Shown here: in pieces, positions 53,403 to 61,805 of the stretch
Position numbering within the stretch: position 1 is the first letter of the stretch
Layout of the letters: each line of letters opens with the position of its first letter
Source: Paraconexibacter algicola
Lineage (GTDB): Bacteria > Actinomycetota > Thermoleophilia > Solirubrobacterales > Solirubrobacteraceae
Direction: 5' to 3'
Length of the DNA: 64,000 nucleotides
Assembly: GCF_003044185.1 (NCBI RefSeq)
Contig: NZ_PYYB01000001.1
Span: 2,190,978 to 2,254,977 of the forward strand
Position numbers and translations under genes: made by a program
Notes under the pieces: model-generated
The model's input: only the letters and a program-made list of their open reading frames with translations
Databases searched by the model: none
What the model was told of the DNA's origin: nothing

Positions 53403-53834
53403 TCAGATGACGACGAGGTGCTCGTCCGTCGCGTTGCGGACGGCTGAGAGCACGACCCCGTGATCGAAGGTCACGAACCGACCCTGGTGGTGTGTCGCGA
53501 GGGCGAGCAGGTAGGCATCCGTGACCTGTCGTGGTCCGTGGACCCGGGTCCGGTCGATGATCGTGTCGTCGAGGATGCTGACGTCGCACGGCCAACGGGC
53601 GTGATGACCGGCGGCGCAGGCTGCGGCCAGCACCTCGACGGCGACCGTCGGGGAGACCGGACTCGGGTACCGCGGCTGGCTGATGATGCGGACGAAGCCG
53701 TTCTCGGTGATGGCGCAGGACGCCCACCCGCTGGGACCGTTCTCCGCGAGCCACTCGTGCGCGCGGCGGTGGTCGATGTGATCGCTGTCCAGTAGCGCGA
53801 GCAGGACGTTGATGTCGAGGAGCGCGCGGCTCAC
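53403..53834 (-). CDS. vapC: PIN-domain toxin (VapC-like)
   Basis: 143 residues. LLDINVLLALLD (first acidic residue), the Glu in TENGFVRI, ADAYLL-type QVTDAYLLALA (second Asp) and FVTFDHG (third Asp) give the PIN ribonuclease active site. The GTG start overlaps the antitoxin stop (GTGA, 53831-53834). Toxins of this family cut tRNA or rRNA. It lies between recC and recB on the same strand. Confidence 0.88.
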   Translation of the reverse strand: MSRALLDINVLLALLDSDHIDHRRAHEWLAENGPSGWASCAITENGFVRIISQPRYPSPVSPTVAVEVLAAACAAGHHARWPCDVSILDDTIIDRTRVHGPRQVTDAYLLALATHHQGRFVTFDHGVVLSAVRNATDEHLVVI

Positions 53835-54067
53835 TCGTCGTCGTCCTCGCGGAGGCGGTCGATCAGCGCGTTGGTGACGGGCGCGCCACGCGGTGGCAGG
53901 GGACGGAAGCCGAGCGTGGCGGGGCCGACGTCGGACGCGGGGACGCCGGACGTGAGGGACTGGCGTGCGAGCTCCGAGAGCACGCGGCCGGCGGTGGTGC
54001 CGTCGCGCCGGGCACGCTCCTTCGCGGCGAGGAGGACGTCGTCGTCGATGTCGAGTGTGGTGCGCAT
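53831..54067 (-). CDS. vapB: VapB-like antitoxin
   Basis: 78 residues. The N-terminus MRTTLDIDDDVLLAAKERAR is the ribbon-helix-helix DNA-binding type, and the C-terminal half is the toxin-binding tail. TAGCAT-N7-ATG just upstream is a leaderless promoter inside the short gap after recC, so the pair can be expressed on its own and, as usual, autorepressed. Confidence 0.86.
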   Translation of the reverse strand: MRTTLDIDDDVLLAAKERARRDGTTAGRVLSELARQSLTSGVPASDVGPATLGFRPLPPRGAPVTNALIDRLREDDDE

Positions 54068-54073
54068 GCATCT

Positions 54074-54079
54074 GATGCT
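54074..54079 (-). promoter_or_regulatory. Predicted vapBC -10 element
   Basis: Reverse strand TACTAGCATCAG region: TAGCAT lies 7 nt before the vapB ATG (54067). Positioned between recC and the toxin-antitoxin pair. Confidence 0.5.
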
Positions 54080-54090
54080 AGTGCATCACG

Positions 54091-57000
54091 TCAGCGGTCC
54101 TGGACCTGTTCGTGGTCGAGGAGGGGCGCCCAGAGCCGCTGTGCCCACGTCGGGAACTCGGGGCGGCGCTCGAGCAGCTCCGCGAAGCTCAGGACGCCGC
54201 CGAGGAGCAGCCGGTGCTCGGGCTCGGCGTCCTCCTTGGGGAACTTGAAGTCCGACTCCCACGCCTTACTCGCGGCGTGGTCGGCGTTGCGGCCCTGCGC
54301 GGCGGCCTCCGCGTGGGCGTGCGAGGTCGCGGTCGCCAGCGGCGGCGGCTCGCGTCGGCCGCGGTCGTAGAGGTCGACGAGGTCGTGGAGGTGCGTGCGC
54401 GCGTCGTCGTAGGCGAGCTCGGGGAGCCGCGCGATCGTCGCGTCCGCCCGTCGGACGCCGCTGCGCGCGCGGCCGATCACGATGGCGTCGAGGTGCCGGT
54501 CGGGGTGGGCGACCGTGAGGACGAGCAGGCGGACCCAGTTGGCGAGCCGGTGCTTGGGCCCGACGCGGGAGTAGAGGACGACCTGCAGCTGGTCGCCGTG
54601 CAGGTAGGGGACGGTGCCGCTGAGCACGCGGCCGTCGGCGAGCGTGATGCGGGCGTCGAGGCTCGTCGCGGGCGGGCGCGGGTCGCCGAGCTGCTCGCGC
54701 GCGGCGGCGTACACGGCGCCGACCTTGCGCTCGATCGGCCGCAGGATCGGGTCGGCGAGGTGCCCGGGCGGGAGCGCGCCGCGGGCGAGCTCGGCCGCGC
54801 GGGTCTCCTGCGCGCTGCGGCCCTGCAGGCGGGCGCGCAGCATGCGGTCCCCGATCGCCCACTGCTGCAGGCCGTCGAGGTCGACGGGCAGGGCGTCCTG
54901 CACCTCGTCGTCGTTCTCGGTCAGCCGCACGCCGAGCCGCTGCCGCAGGAACGCGCGGGCGGGGTGCTCGACGAAGCGGATGAGGTCGTCGAGCTCGACG
55001 ATCGCGGAGGTCGGGGCGGGCAGGCGGTCGGTGAGGAACGGCGGGCGCTGCGTGCGCGGGCCGGTGAGCGCGCGGGCGCCCTGCAGCGTGGTGGTGTCGA
55101 AGCTCAGCGGGGTGGCGCCGTCCCGGGTCTGGAAGTTGCGCGGGTCGAACGGCTGCAACGGGTGCTCGACGACGGGCCGGGCGTCGGGCGCGGTGCGCGC
55201 GATGACGTCGAGCAGCTCGGCGACCGGGACGGCCGGGGGCTTCTGCGCGTTGGTGCGCTCGTCGTTGCCGGTGTAGGTGATGATCAGCCGGTCGCCGGCG
55301 GCGAGCAGGGCGTCGAGGAGCATCTGGCGGTCCTCGGAGCGGCCGTCGTGGTCGCCGGGCTGGTGGTCCTGGACGATGAGGTCGTCGCCGTCGCGGGGGG
55401 CCTTGCGGGGGAAGACGGTGTCGTCGAGGCCGAGCAGGCAGACGACCCGATGGGGGATCGACCGCATCGGCTGCAGCGTGCAGAACGTCAGCGCGCCGGT
55501 GCGGAAGTTCGCGCGCGTGGGGCGGCCGCGGAGGTGCTCGTCGAGCAGGTCGCGCAGCTCGGCGACGTGCAGCGGCGCGGTGCTGCCGGCGGCGTCGGCG
55601 GCGATGGTGGCGAGCAGCCGGTCGGCGGCGTCGCGCTGCCAGGCGTCCCTGGGCGTGGTGTCGGTGAGCAGGTCGGCGGCGTGCCGCAGGTGCTCCGTGT
55701 ACGCGGTGAGCGTGTGCGGCTGCTGCAGCGTGGTGATGACGGAGTGCAGCCGGTCGACGAGCTCGGCGAAGCGCCCGGCGAGGTCGATGGCGCCGGACTC
55801 GACGTCGTCGAGCGGGAGCGTGTCGTGCACGAGCGGCTGCTCGTCTTCGGTCATCGTGACGCCGAGCAGCACGCGGTCGAGCCCGGTGCGCCACGTGTTG
55901 CTCTCGAGCTTCTGGAGCTTGAACGGCGCGCGGTGCGGGGCGTCGAGGCCCCAGCGCACGCCGGTCTGCTGCGTCCAGTCGGTCAGGCGGGTGAGGTCGT
56001 CGTCGGTGAAGCGGAACCGTCGTCTGACCGGCTCGCGGTCGGCGAGGTCGAGGACCTCCGTGGCCGTGAGCCGGCGGTCGACGAGCTCGAGCAGGCGGCC
56101 GAGCGTGCCGAGGACGGGGTTGGTCTGTCTGAGTGCGCGGTCGGCGAGGCGGACCTGGAGCCGCGTGGGGTCGTTCTCGGTCTCCGGGTCACCGCTGCTG
56201 CCTCCTCCGAACGTGGCGTGGATCAGCGGCGCGAACGCCTCGATGTCCGGGCACATGACGATGACGTCGCGGGGCTCGAGCGTTGGGTCCTGTGCGAGCG
56301 CGTGGAGGATCCGGTCCTTCAGGACCTCGACCTGGCGGGCGCGGCCGTGGCAGCTGTGGACCCGGACGCTCGTGTCCTCGTCCGTGGCCGTGTGCGCTTG
56401 CGGGGTCGGCGTGGGCGCGCGGTCGTGGCGCACGTCGTGCTGCAGCTGCTGCAGGAGCGTCCGGGGCGGCGGGTGCTCCTCGTGCGTGGGGTGGTCCTCG
56501 ATCTCGTCGCCGAGGACGGTCTGCAGCTCGCGCGCGTCGCGGCCCCAGGAGGCGAGCAGGCGGTTCGTCGGGATCGTGTCGCCGCCCGCCTGCCACAGCG
56601 CGGGGGAGGGGTGCAGGAGGAACAGGTGCACCTCGCGCGTGCGCGCGAGCGCCCGGAGGATCTGCAGGTGCGCCTGCGGCAGTCGGGTGAGGCCGAAGAG
56701 GCTCAGGCGGTGCGGGAGGGTCGAGTTGGCCCCGTGCTCGATCCTCTCCGCGGCGGTTCGCAGCCGGGTGGCGGGATCGGGCGCGTCGATGCGCGCGGCG
56801 AGGCGACGCCACAGCTCGGCCTGCCAGGCCAGGTGCGGGGCGAGCTGCCCGCCCCGGCCGTCGACGTCCTCGCCGTCGGCCCAGCGCCCGAGCATCGGCG
56901 GACGGTGCAGGGCGTAGCGGTCGAACAGCTGCGCGAGGTGCCGCACGGCGACGAGCCGGCGCGGCTGCTCCTCCTCGACCCCGCTGTCCTTCAGGTGGTC

Positions 57001-57354
57001 GGCCAGCGTGCGCAGCCACGGCTCGTGGAGGTGCTCGTCGACCAGCTGCAGCAGCGGCCAGACCGTCCGCTCCCTGCGCCACGGATCGTCGTCCGGGTCG
57101 ATGCCCGTGGCCGCGCCGATCGCCTGCGTGACCAGCTCCCGCGGGGAGGGGAAGTCGATGTTGGCGACGATCCCATCTTGCGTCGTCGCCCCGAGGTGTG
57201 CGCTGAGCGTCTGCGTCAACCACCGCTCGACCCCGCGGGTCGGGACCGAGACCAGCTCCGGCGCGAACGGGTCCCCGGGCGGGGCGTCGGCGAGCAGGGT
57301 GCCCAGGGTGGCGACCAGCGCGTCGGCGTGCGTGGCGTGGTGGGCGTGGAGCAC
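54091..57354 (-). CDS. recC: Exodeoxyribonuclease V subunit gamma (RecC)
   Basis: 1087 residues. Typical RecC features: an N-terminal VPTRGVERWLTQTLS segment (inactive helicase fold), VRVHSCHGRARQVEVLKDRI, CPDIEAFAPLIHATF, and a C-terminal degenerate nuclease-like domain. In E. coli RecC reads Chi and scaffolds RecBCD. It is the first gene of the recC-vapBC-recB-recD block; GTG 57354. Confidence 0.92.
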   Translation of the reverse strand: MLHAHHATHADALVATLGTLLADAPPGDPFAPELVSVPTRGVERWLTQTLSAHLGATTQDGIVANIDFPSPRELVTQAIGAATGIDPDDDPWRRERTVWPLLQLVDEHLHEPWLRTLADHLKDSGVEEEQPRRLVAVRHLAQLFDRYALHRPPMLGRWADGEDVDGRGGQLAPHLAWQAELWRRLAARIDAPDPATRLRTAAERIEHGANSTLPHRLSLFGLTRLPQAHLQILRALARTREVHLFLLHPSPALWQAGGDTIPTNRLLASWGRDARELQTVLGDEIEDHPTHEEHPPPRTLLQQLQHDVRHDRAPTPTPQAHTATDEDTSVRVHSCHGRARQVEVLKDRILHALAQDPTLEPRDVIVMCPDIEAFAPLIHATFGGGSSGDPETENDPTRLQVRLADRALRQTNPVLGTLGRLLELVDRRLTATEVLDLADREPVRRRFRFTDDDLTRLTDWTQQTGVRWGLDAPHRAPFKLQKLESNTWRTGLDRVLLGVTMTEDEQPLVHDTLPLDDVESGAIDLAGRFAELVDRLHSVITTLQQPHTLTAYTEHLRHAADLLTDTTPRDAWQRDAADRLLATIAADAAGSTAPLHVAELRDLLDEHLRGRPTRANFRTGALTFCTLQPMRSIPHRVVCLLGLDDTVFPRKAPRDGDDLIVQDHQPGDHDGRSEDRQMLLDALLAAGDRLIITYTGNDERTNAQKPPAVPVAELLDVIARTAPDARPVVEHPLQPFDPRNFQTRDGATPLSFDTTTLQGARALTGPRTQRPPFLTDRLPAPTSAIVELDDLIRFVEHPARAFLRQRLGVRLTENDDEVQDALPVDLDGLQQWAIGDRMLRARLQGRSAQETRAAELARGALPPGHLADPILRPIERKVGAVYAAAREQLGDPRPPATSLDARITLADGRVLSGTVPYLHGDQLQVVLYSRVGPKHRLANWVRLLVLTVAHPDRHLDAIVIGRARSGVRRADATIARLPELAYDDARTHLHDLVDLYDRGRREPPPLATATSHAHAEAAAQGRNADHAASKAWESDFKFPKEDAEPEHRLLLGGVLSFAELLERRPEFPTWAQRLWAPLLDHEQVQDR

Positions 57355-57464
57355 TGGGGCGTAGTCGTATCAGGGGGCCGTCGTCTGACGGGTTAGCGTG
57401 CCGAGGGGCGTGGCGCGCCGGATGGGGGCCGGGCGCTGGTGAAGAGCTCGGACTGCCGCCCGCT

Positions 57465-58286
57465 GTGCAGGAGGCGCTCGGAGAGCTGGTGAATGCGGCG
57501 AAGGACGGCCTGTTGGCCGTGTGCGTCGCGACCGGCCTGGGGGTGTTGAACACGTTGATGGAAGAGGAGGTCGCCGCGGTCGTCGGACCGAAGCACGCGC
57601 GCGTCCCCGACCGCACCGCCGTGCGCCATGGTCGGGAGGCCGGCGAGGTGACGCTCGGAGGCCGCCGGGTCGGTGTGGATCGGCCGCGGCTTCGGACCGC
57701 TGACGTGCCGTTGAAGACCTACGCGCATTTCGCCGACCGTGACCCGTTGACCCGGGTGTTGCTGGAGCAGATGCTGTCCGGGGTCTCGACCAGGACGTTT
57801 GTCAGGACGCGTGAGCCGGTCGGCCAGGACGTGCTCGCCGCCGAGCGCTCGACGAGCAAGAGCGCGGTGAGCCGCGAGTTCGTCGGGCGCACGAGCGAGC
57901 ATCTCAAGGCGCTCATGAGCCGATCGCTGGCGGACGTTCGGTTGGCGGCGTTGATGCTCGACGGGAACGAGCTGAAGGGCCGTTGCTGCGTCGTCGCGCT
58001 CGGGGTCACGACCGATGGGATCAAGGTCCCGCCGGGGTCGTGGGACGGCTCGACGGAGAACAAGACGATCACCGTCGCGCTCCTGGCCGACCTCGTCGAC
58101 CGGGGCCTGGACGTCGAACAAGGCGTCCTCGTGGTCCTCGATGGCGGCAAGGCGCTGCGGGCCGCGGTCGCCGAGGTGTTCGGTCCCGTTCCGGTCCAGC
58201 GGTGCATCCGCCACAAGGGACGCAACGTCCTCGATCACCTCCCCGAAGGCGACCGGCCGGCGGTCAAGCGCCGTGTGGCCAGGTAA
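57465..58286 (+). pseudogene. IS256-family (Mutator-type) transposase, 3'-truncated
   Basis: About 273 residues remain of a usual ~400. The DDE core is partial: the first Asp in LMLDGNELKG and the second in VVLDGGKALR are present, as is QRCIRHKGRNVLDHLPEGDR, but the sequence stops at KRRVAR and the region with the catalytic Glu is missing. What follows is unrelated, lower-GC DNA. The left IS end may lie near 57372 (GGGGCCGTCGTCTGACGG), not proven. It marks the junction between the chromosomal backbone and an accessory island. Confidence 0.85.
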
Positions 58287-58303
58287 GCAGCTTGGACGCA
58301 GCG

Positions 58304-58591
58304 TTAGTTCACCTCGCGCCACGCCGCACGTATCGCCGCGACGAACGGCTCATCGCTCTCGCGTGCTGATGCGTCCAACTCTGAGAACGGGCGCAAGGCC
58401 GGGTGGTCTCCTTGGTTCTCCTGCATCCAAACGGACCATGCGTTGTGGACGTCCTCGTCGGTTACCTGCTCGCCTTTGGCAAGCAGGAGCACGGCGTAGA
58501 TGCGGAAAAGGAGCCCGGTGTCTCCATCTGGCATGACCTCCGAGGGCACCCGGTTTTCGATCTCGGTTGCGATTCGATCGATATACGTCAC
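58304..58591 (-). CDS. Conserved hypothetical protein of TIR-membrane operon
   Basis: 95 residues, soluble and helical (TGLLFRIYAVLLLAKGEQVT, EDVHNAWSVWMQ). I do not recognise a characterised family. Its ATG overlaps the stop of the membrane-protein gene (ATGA, 58588-58591), so it is the third gene of the TIR operon and probably works with it. Confidence 0.7.
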   Translation of the reverse strand: MTYIDRIATEIENRVPSEVMPDGDTGLLFRIYAVLLLAKGEQVTDEDVHNAWSVWMQENQGDHPALRPFSELDASARESDEPFVAAIRAAWREVN

Positions 58592-59106
58592 ACGCCTGCC
58601 TGCCTAAGTAGTTCGATGATGTAGATGAGCGCGAACACAACGGGAACGATGCGCTCGACCTCGCCGAGCTCACGGTATTTGGTCGCCCAGGCAGAGATCC
58701 TCGCACGTCGCCCGACCTCGCCTTGGGCGACCACTTCGCCCTTGTAAAGGCGGTACTCCTCCGAGAACAACTGTCGTGAAAAATCGACTTCCATCGCCGT
58801 AATTACGGCAAACTTCGCGGTGTTCAGTTTTCGGTAGCTGCTCAGTAGTAGCCCCCACGCGAGCGAGAACACGATCCCCGCCGCCGCGACGTACCAACGC
58901 AACGTCGTTCCACCGACCAATGCGACCAGCCCAGTGTTGATAGTCAGAAAGAAGCTGTTGGCGACAGCGCGTCGAGCCGACACTCGATCAGCCATCTCAA
59001 CTGCGAGCTTGTAGAGCTCGAGCCTGTGCTCCGGCATGGCGTCCGAGGCCGCCTCTGCGGCGGCGAGGTCCGGGTCTTGGGAGGAATCGTCGTCGCGCGT
59101 AGTCAT
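58588..59106 (-). CDS. Small membrane protein next to TIR gene (possible RipA- or SLATT-like effector)
   Basis: 172 residues. LELYKLAVEMADRVSARRAV is followed by two membrane helices (NSFFLTINTGLVALVG and WYVAAAGIVFSLAWGLLLSS), a long soluble segment, and a C-terminal hydrophobic helix (RIVPVVFALIYIIELLRQ). The layout resembles small membrane effectors (RipA-family or SLATT-type) that accompany TIR or nucleotide-second-messenger defence genes. Assignment is tentative. Sits 16 bases after the TIR gene. Confidence 0.7.
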   Translation of the reverse strand: MTTRDDDSSQDPDLAAAEAASDAMPEHRLELYKLAVEMADRVSARRAVANSFFLTINTGLVALVGGTTLRWYVAAAGIVFSLAWGLLLSSYRKLNTAKFAVITAMEVDFSRQLFSEEYRLYKGEVVAQGEVGRRARISAWATKYRELGEVERIVPVVFALIYIIELLRQAGV

Positions 59107-59122
59107 GTGACCCCTAGCGGCG

Positions 59123-59536
59123 TTACGCGTTCTTCCCCTCGCCCATCATCTGGTCGACTGCGGCCGCGATGAGCTTCCAGTTCCAGGCCATCGTGCGGTT
59201 GCGCTGCAGGCCCGCCGGCAAGATGCTCGTAGTGCCCGCGCCGTCGACGTACACGCCGAACACTGGCACGTCAGCTTCATGCGCCATCGCGACTTCCTTT
59301 GCGACGCCTCCCGCGGTCTTGAGGTTTCGGCCGACCAGCACGATGCACATGTTCGTGGCTGCAATCTTCTTGGCGATGGTCGCTTCCCAGGTCGCCTGCG
59401 GGAGCGAGCTCTTCGAGGACCAGTCTTGAACGGTGAACGGTGTTGGGGAATCGCTTTTCGCCTGCCCAGCGAACAGCGTCTTTGACGTCTGGTCGTTGTC
59501 GAAGTCGAAGCTGACGAAAGCGCGGGGATCGGGCAT
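59123..59536 (-). CDS. TIR-like domain protein (Thoeris ThsB type)
   Basis: 137 residues. AFVSFDFDND at the N-terminus, FTVQDWSSKSSLPQATWE, CIVLVGRNLKTAGGVAKEV and VFGVYVDGAG fit the ThsB TIR-like fold, which in Thoeris makes a cyclic ADP-ribose-type signal from NAD on phage infection. ATG 59536 with GGAGAA upstream is preferred over a longer frame. First gene of an operon with a membrane protein, in place of the usual ThsA effector. Confidence 0.8.
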   Translation of the reverse strand: MPDPRAFVSFDFDNDQTSKTLFAGQAKSDSPTPFTVQDWSSKSSLPQATWEATIAKKIAATNMCIVLVGRNLKTAGGVAKEVAMAHEADVPVFGVYVDGAGTTSILPAGLQRNRTMAWNWKLIAAAVDQMMGEGKNA

Positions 59537-59702
59537 CTTGTTCTCCAGTGGTGGCGTTGCTTCAGACGGTACGCCTGCCGCCGGTCGGGATCGATTCGGC
59601 TGATAGTGGTGACCGTCCCACACAGGCGGCTATGCTCGCGGCTCCAGCGGTCGCGTCGGGAGTCCTCGGACCGTTCTCACGTCTCGTATCGAAGCGATAA
59701 TC

Positions 59703-60197
59703 ATGGCCGCCAGCAAGAACGTCTTCGTCAGCAAGCCCAACGCGCTCAATGGGAACCAGCGGGCGTTCTGGGACAAGCTCGCTCACGTGTTGGACCAACG
59801 GAGCTTGATACCGCGGACACTGGGAGAAACGGACTACCCGAACGCGGCCCCTATCGAGGCCGTTCGGCGTTTGCTCAGCGAGTGCGAAGGTGCTCTCGTC
59901 CTCGGACTCGCGCAACTAGATGTCGGACAGGGGGTCCGCAAGGCTGGGTCGGATGCCGAAGCCGATGCGTCTGGTTCGCGGTGGCCGACCGCCTGGAACC
60001 ACATCGAGGCAGCAATGGCTTACGTGATGGAAAAGCCTTTGCTGATTGTGCACGAACCAGGTGTCGAAGGCGGCATCTTCGACGTTGGGAACACTGACCG
60101 GTACATACACAAGGCGGAGCTCACGGTCGAGTGGCTTGATAGCCCTCGGTTCCTCCAACCACTGAACGAGTGGTTCCTAGAGTTGCACGCAACCTGA
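59703..60197 (+). CDS. Rossmann-type nucleotide-fold protein (TIR/2-deoxyribosyltransferase-like), divergent
   Basis: 164 residues. NVFVSKPNALNGNQ at the start, a helix ending in TDYPNAAPIEAVRRLLSECE, then GALVLGLAQLDV and NHIEAAMAYVMEKPLLIVHE. This alternation with the acidic E-A-A-M-A helix resembles nucleoside 2-deoxyribosyltransferase/TIR-like folds seen in defence genes. Not certain. Divergent from the TIR operon (167 bases between starts), suggesting a joint unit. Confidence 0.65.
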   Translation: MAASKNVFVSKPNALNGNQRAFWDKLAHVLDQRSLIPRTLGETDYPNAAPIEAVRRLLSECEGALVLGLAQLDVGQGVRKAGSDAEADASGSRWPTAWNHIEAAMAYVMEKPLLIVHEPGVEGGIFDVGNTDRYIHKAELTVEWLDSPRFLQPLNEWFLELHAT

Positions 60198-60256
60198 GCG
60201 TGTCGTTGGTCGGGACAGCTCGCCGGTGGACCGCGGTACGCGGATGCTGCGCCGAA

Positions 60257-60262
60257 TACGCT
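60257..60262 (+). promoter_or_regulatory. Predicted -10 of small leaderless ORF
   Basis: TACGCT followed by 6 nt and ATG 60269, the canonical leaderless layout of this genome. Confidence 0.45.
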
Positions 60263-60268
60263 GACGGC

Positions 60269-60376
60269 ATGACCAGGCCATTCGACGCCTACCGCGACGC
60301 ATATGGGGCGCAGCCGCAGCCGCTGCAGGAGCGTGTCGAGGCGGCAGCAATCGCCAAGCATGGCCAAGCATGGTGA
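60269..60376 (+). CDS. Very small protein (35 aa), unknown
   Basis: 35 residues, MTRPFDAYRDAYGAQPQPLQ at the start, charged and helical. Supported mainly by its leaderless promoter. It overlaps the next ORF by 17 bases in another frame; the two might be one gene with a frameshift, or be translationally coupled. No function. Confidence 0.35.
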   Translation: MTRPFDAYRDAYGAQPQPLQERVEAAAIAKHGQAW

Positions 60377-60548
60377 GAAGTTCGGTCCGCCGATGGCCAA
60401 GGCGCTGACCGAACGCGCCGTCGGGCGTGGCGGCTGGACCGAAGGCGAGGTGGAGGCTCTCGAGGCCGACGGGGCGGCTGCCGTGGAGGAACGAGAACGG
60501 GATCGGTACGAGCAGCAGGAGCTTTTCCAGCGGGGCCGACGCAGTTAG
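60360..60548 (+). CDS. Small hypothetical protein (62 aa)
   Basis: 62 residues, highly charged (VEALEADGAAAVEERERDRY), probably a helix. It starts within the end of the preceding small ORF. Similarity to known families not recognised. The following 227 bases to 60775 show no feature I can support. Confidence 0.35.
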   Translation: MAKHGEKFGPPMAKALTERAVGRGGWTEGEVEALEADGAAAVEERERDRYEQQELFQRGRRS

Positions 60549-60775
60549 CGCACCGCCAGAGCGTCGGCGAACTGGTCGCGCTTGCCTCCTGCCCAGGCGT
60601 TGATCAGCGCTGCGCCGTGAGGAGTTAGGTCTGGAGTTCCGATTCGTGAAGCCGAACTGGATCGGGAGCAGAGCCGAGCCCCGAATCAGCCGCCTTGACC
60701 GTGCCGCATTCTTGGGACCACCAAGACCAGGAAGTCGTGACGTCGGCAGTTATCGCCGACCGACGCGAGCGGCAG

Positions 60776-61762
60776 TCATGCCGCCACCGCTAGTCGCGAG
60801 GCTGCCAGCGCCTGGGCCACCGATTCTCCGACTGCCCTTGCGACCGGGGGAGGGAACGCGTTTCCGATCTGCCGGTACTGGGCGGTCTTCCTGCCCGCGA
60901 AATCCCAGTCGTCGGGGAATCCCTGAAGACGAGCTGTCATGCGAACGGTGAGTCGCGGCTGGTGATCAGCCGGAGCCGCCGGCCCAGGAGCGGCGTCTGC
61001 AATACCCATCCCGCTGCAGCCGAGCGTCGTCCACTCACGCTTGGCGCGAGTGGGACCTAGGTCTGGACCTCCGTGTTTCTTAGAGCCGCCGACGAGAGTC
61101 GGTGCGATGCGGTCGGCGCGAGAGGCCCAGTCGTCGGCATGGGGCCAGCCATCTGCTCCCATGAGGTCTTTAAGTGCGTCGCCGACCGTAGGTGCGGGCT
61201 GGGGGCTCGGTTTGGGCCACGTCCAGTCCGCTCGGAGATCGTCACGTAGGGCCACCAGAACCGCCCGTGGTCGAAGCTGCGGAACTCCGTAGTCGGAGGC
61301 CTGCAACAGCGCCCATTCCGCGTTGCTGTAGCCGATCGCCTCGAGGCGCTCCAGAATGGCGCCACGGTAGGGCTCAAACTTTCTTCCCATAAGACCACGG
61401 ACGTTCTCGATCATCACGGCGCCGGGCTGGAGACCCTCTGCGAGGTCGAGAATGGCTGGGAAAAGGTCTCGTTCGTCGTCGGCGCCGAGTTGCTTGCCGG
61501 CCATCGAGAACGGCGGGCATGGGACGCCGCCCGCGAGCAAGTCGCAGCCGGCATGTTCGTCGAGGCAACCCTCGGCAACGACGGCCCGGAGATCACGCTC
61601 AATGACAGTCCACTTCGGCCTGTTCAGACGGAGCGTCGCGCAGGCATGCGCGTCGATCTCGACACAGGCAAGGTGCTCGAATCCCGCCTGCGCGAGGCCC
61701 AGAGCCTGCCCGCCGGCCCCAGCGCATACCTCGACGCTTGTAAGCGGTGTCGGCGTGGACAT
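60776..61762 (-). CDS. C5-cytosine DNA methyltransferase
   Basis: 328 residues. Motif I VEVCAGAGGQALGLAQAGF, motif IV GGVPCPPFSMAGK (catalytic Cys), motif VI MIENVRGLMG, motif VIII QLRPRAVLVAL and motif X QIGNAFPPPVARA, in the normal order. The target-recognition region between VIII and IX is about 90 residues. ATG 61762 chosen (MSTPTPLTSVEVC). It pairs with the HNH-like gene upstream in the same direction, forming a likely restriction-modification unit. Confidence 0.9.
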   Translation of the reverse strand: MSTPTPLTSVEVCAGAGGQALGLAQAGFEHLACVEIDAHACATLRLNRPKWTVIERDLRAVVAEGCLDEHAGCDLLAGGVPCPPFSMAGKQLGADDERDLFPAILDLAEGLQPGAVMIENVRGLMGRKFEPYRGAILERLEAIGYSNAEWALLQASDYGVPQLRPRAVLVALRDDLRADWTWPKPSPQPAPTVGDALKDLMGADGWPHADDWASRADRIAPTLVGGSKKHGGPDLGPTRAKREWTTLGCSGMGIADAAPGPAAPADHQPRLTVRMTARLQGFPDDWDFAGRKTAQYRQIGNAFPPPVARAVGESVAQALAASRLAVAA

Positions 61763-61805
61763 GCGGGGCAGGCTACGCGACGAACCGGCGGGAACCGCGC
61801 CGACG

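Noticed and set aside
50117-53410. A 1,097-codon open frame on the plus strand opposite recB
   Set aside because: It is antisense to a well-supported recB and has the Val/Arg/Gly/Ala-rich composition of a GC-driven shadow frame, with no recognisable domain.
54112-57396. A 1,094-codon open frame opposite recC
   Set aside because: Same reasoning: a mirror frame of a clear RecC gene in very GC-rich DNA.
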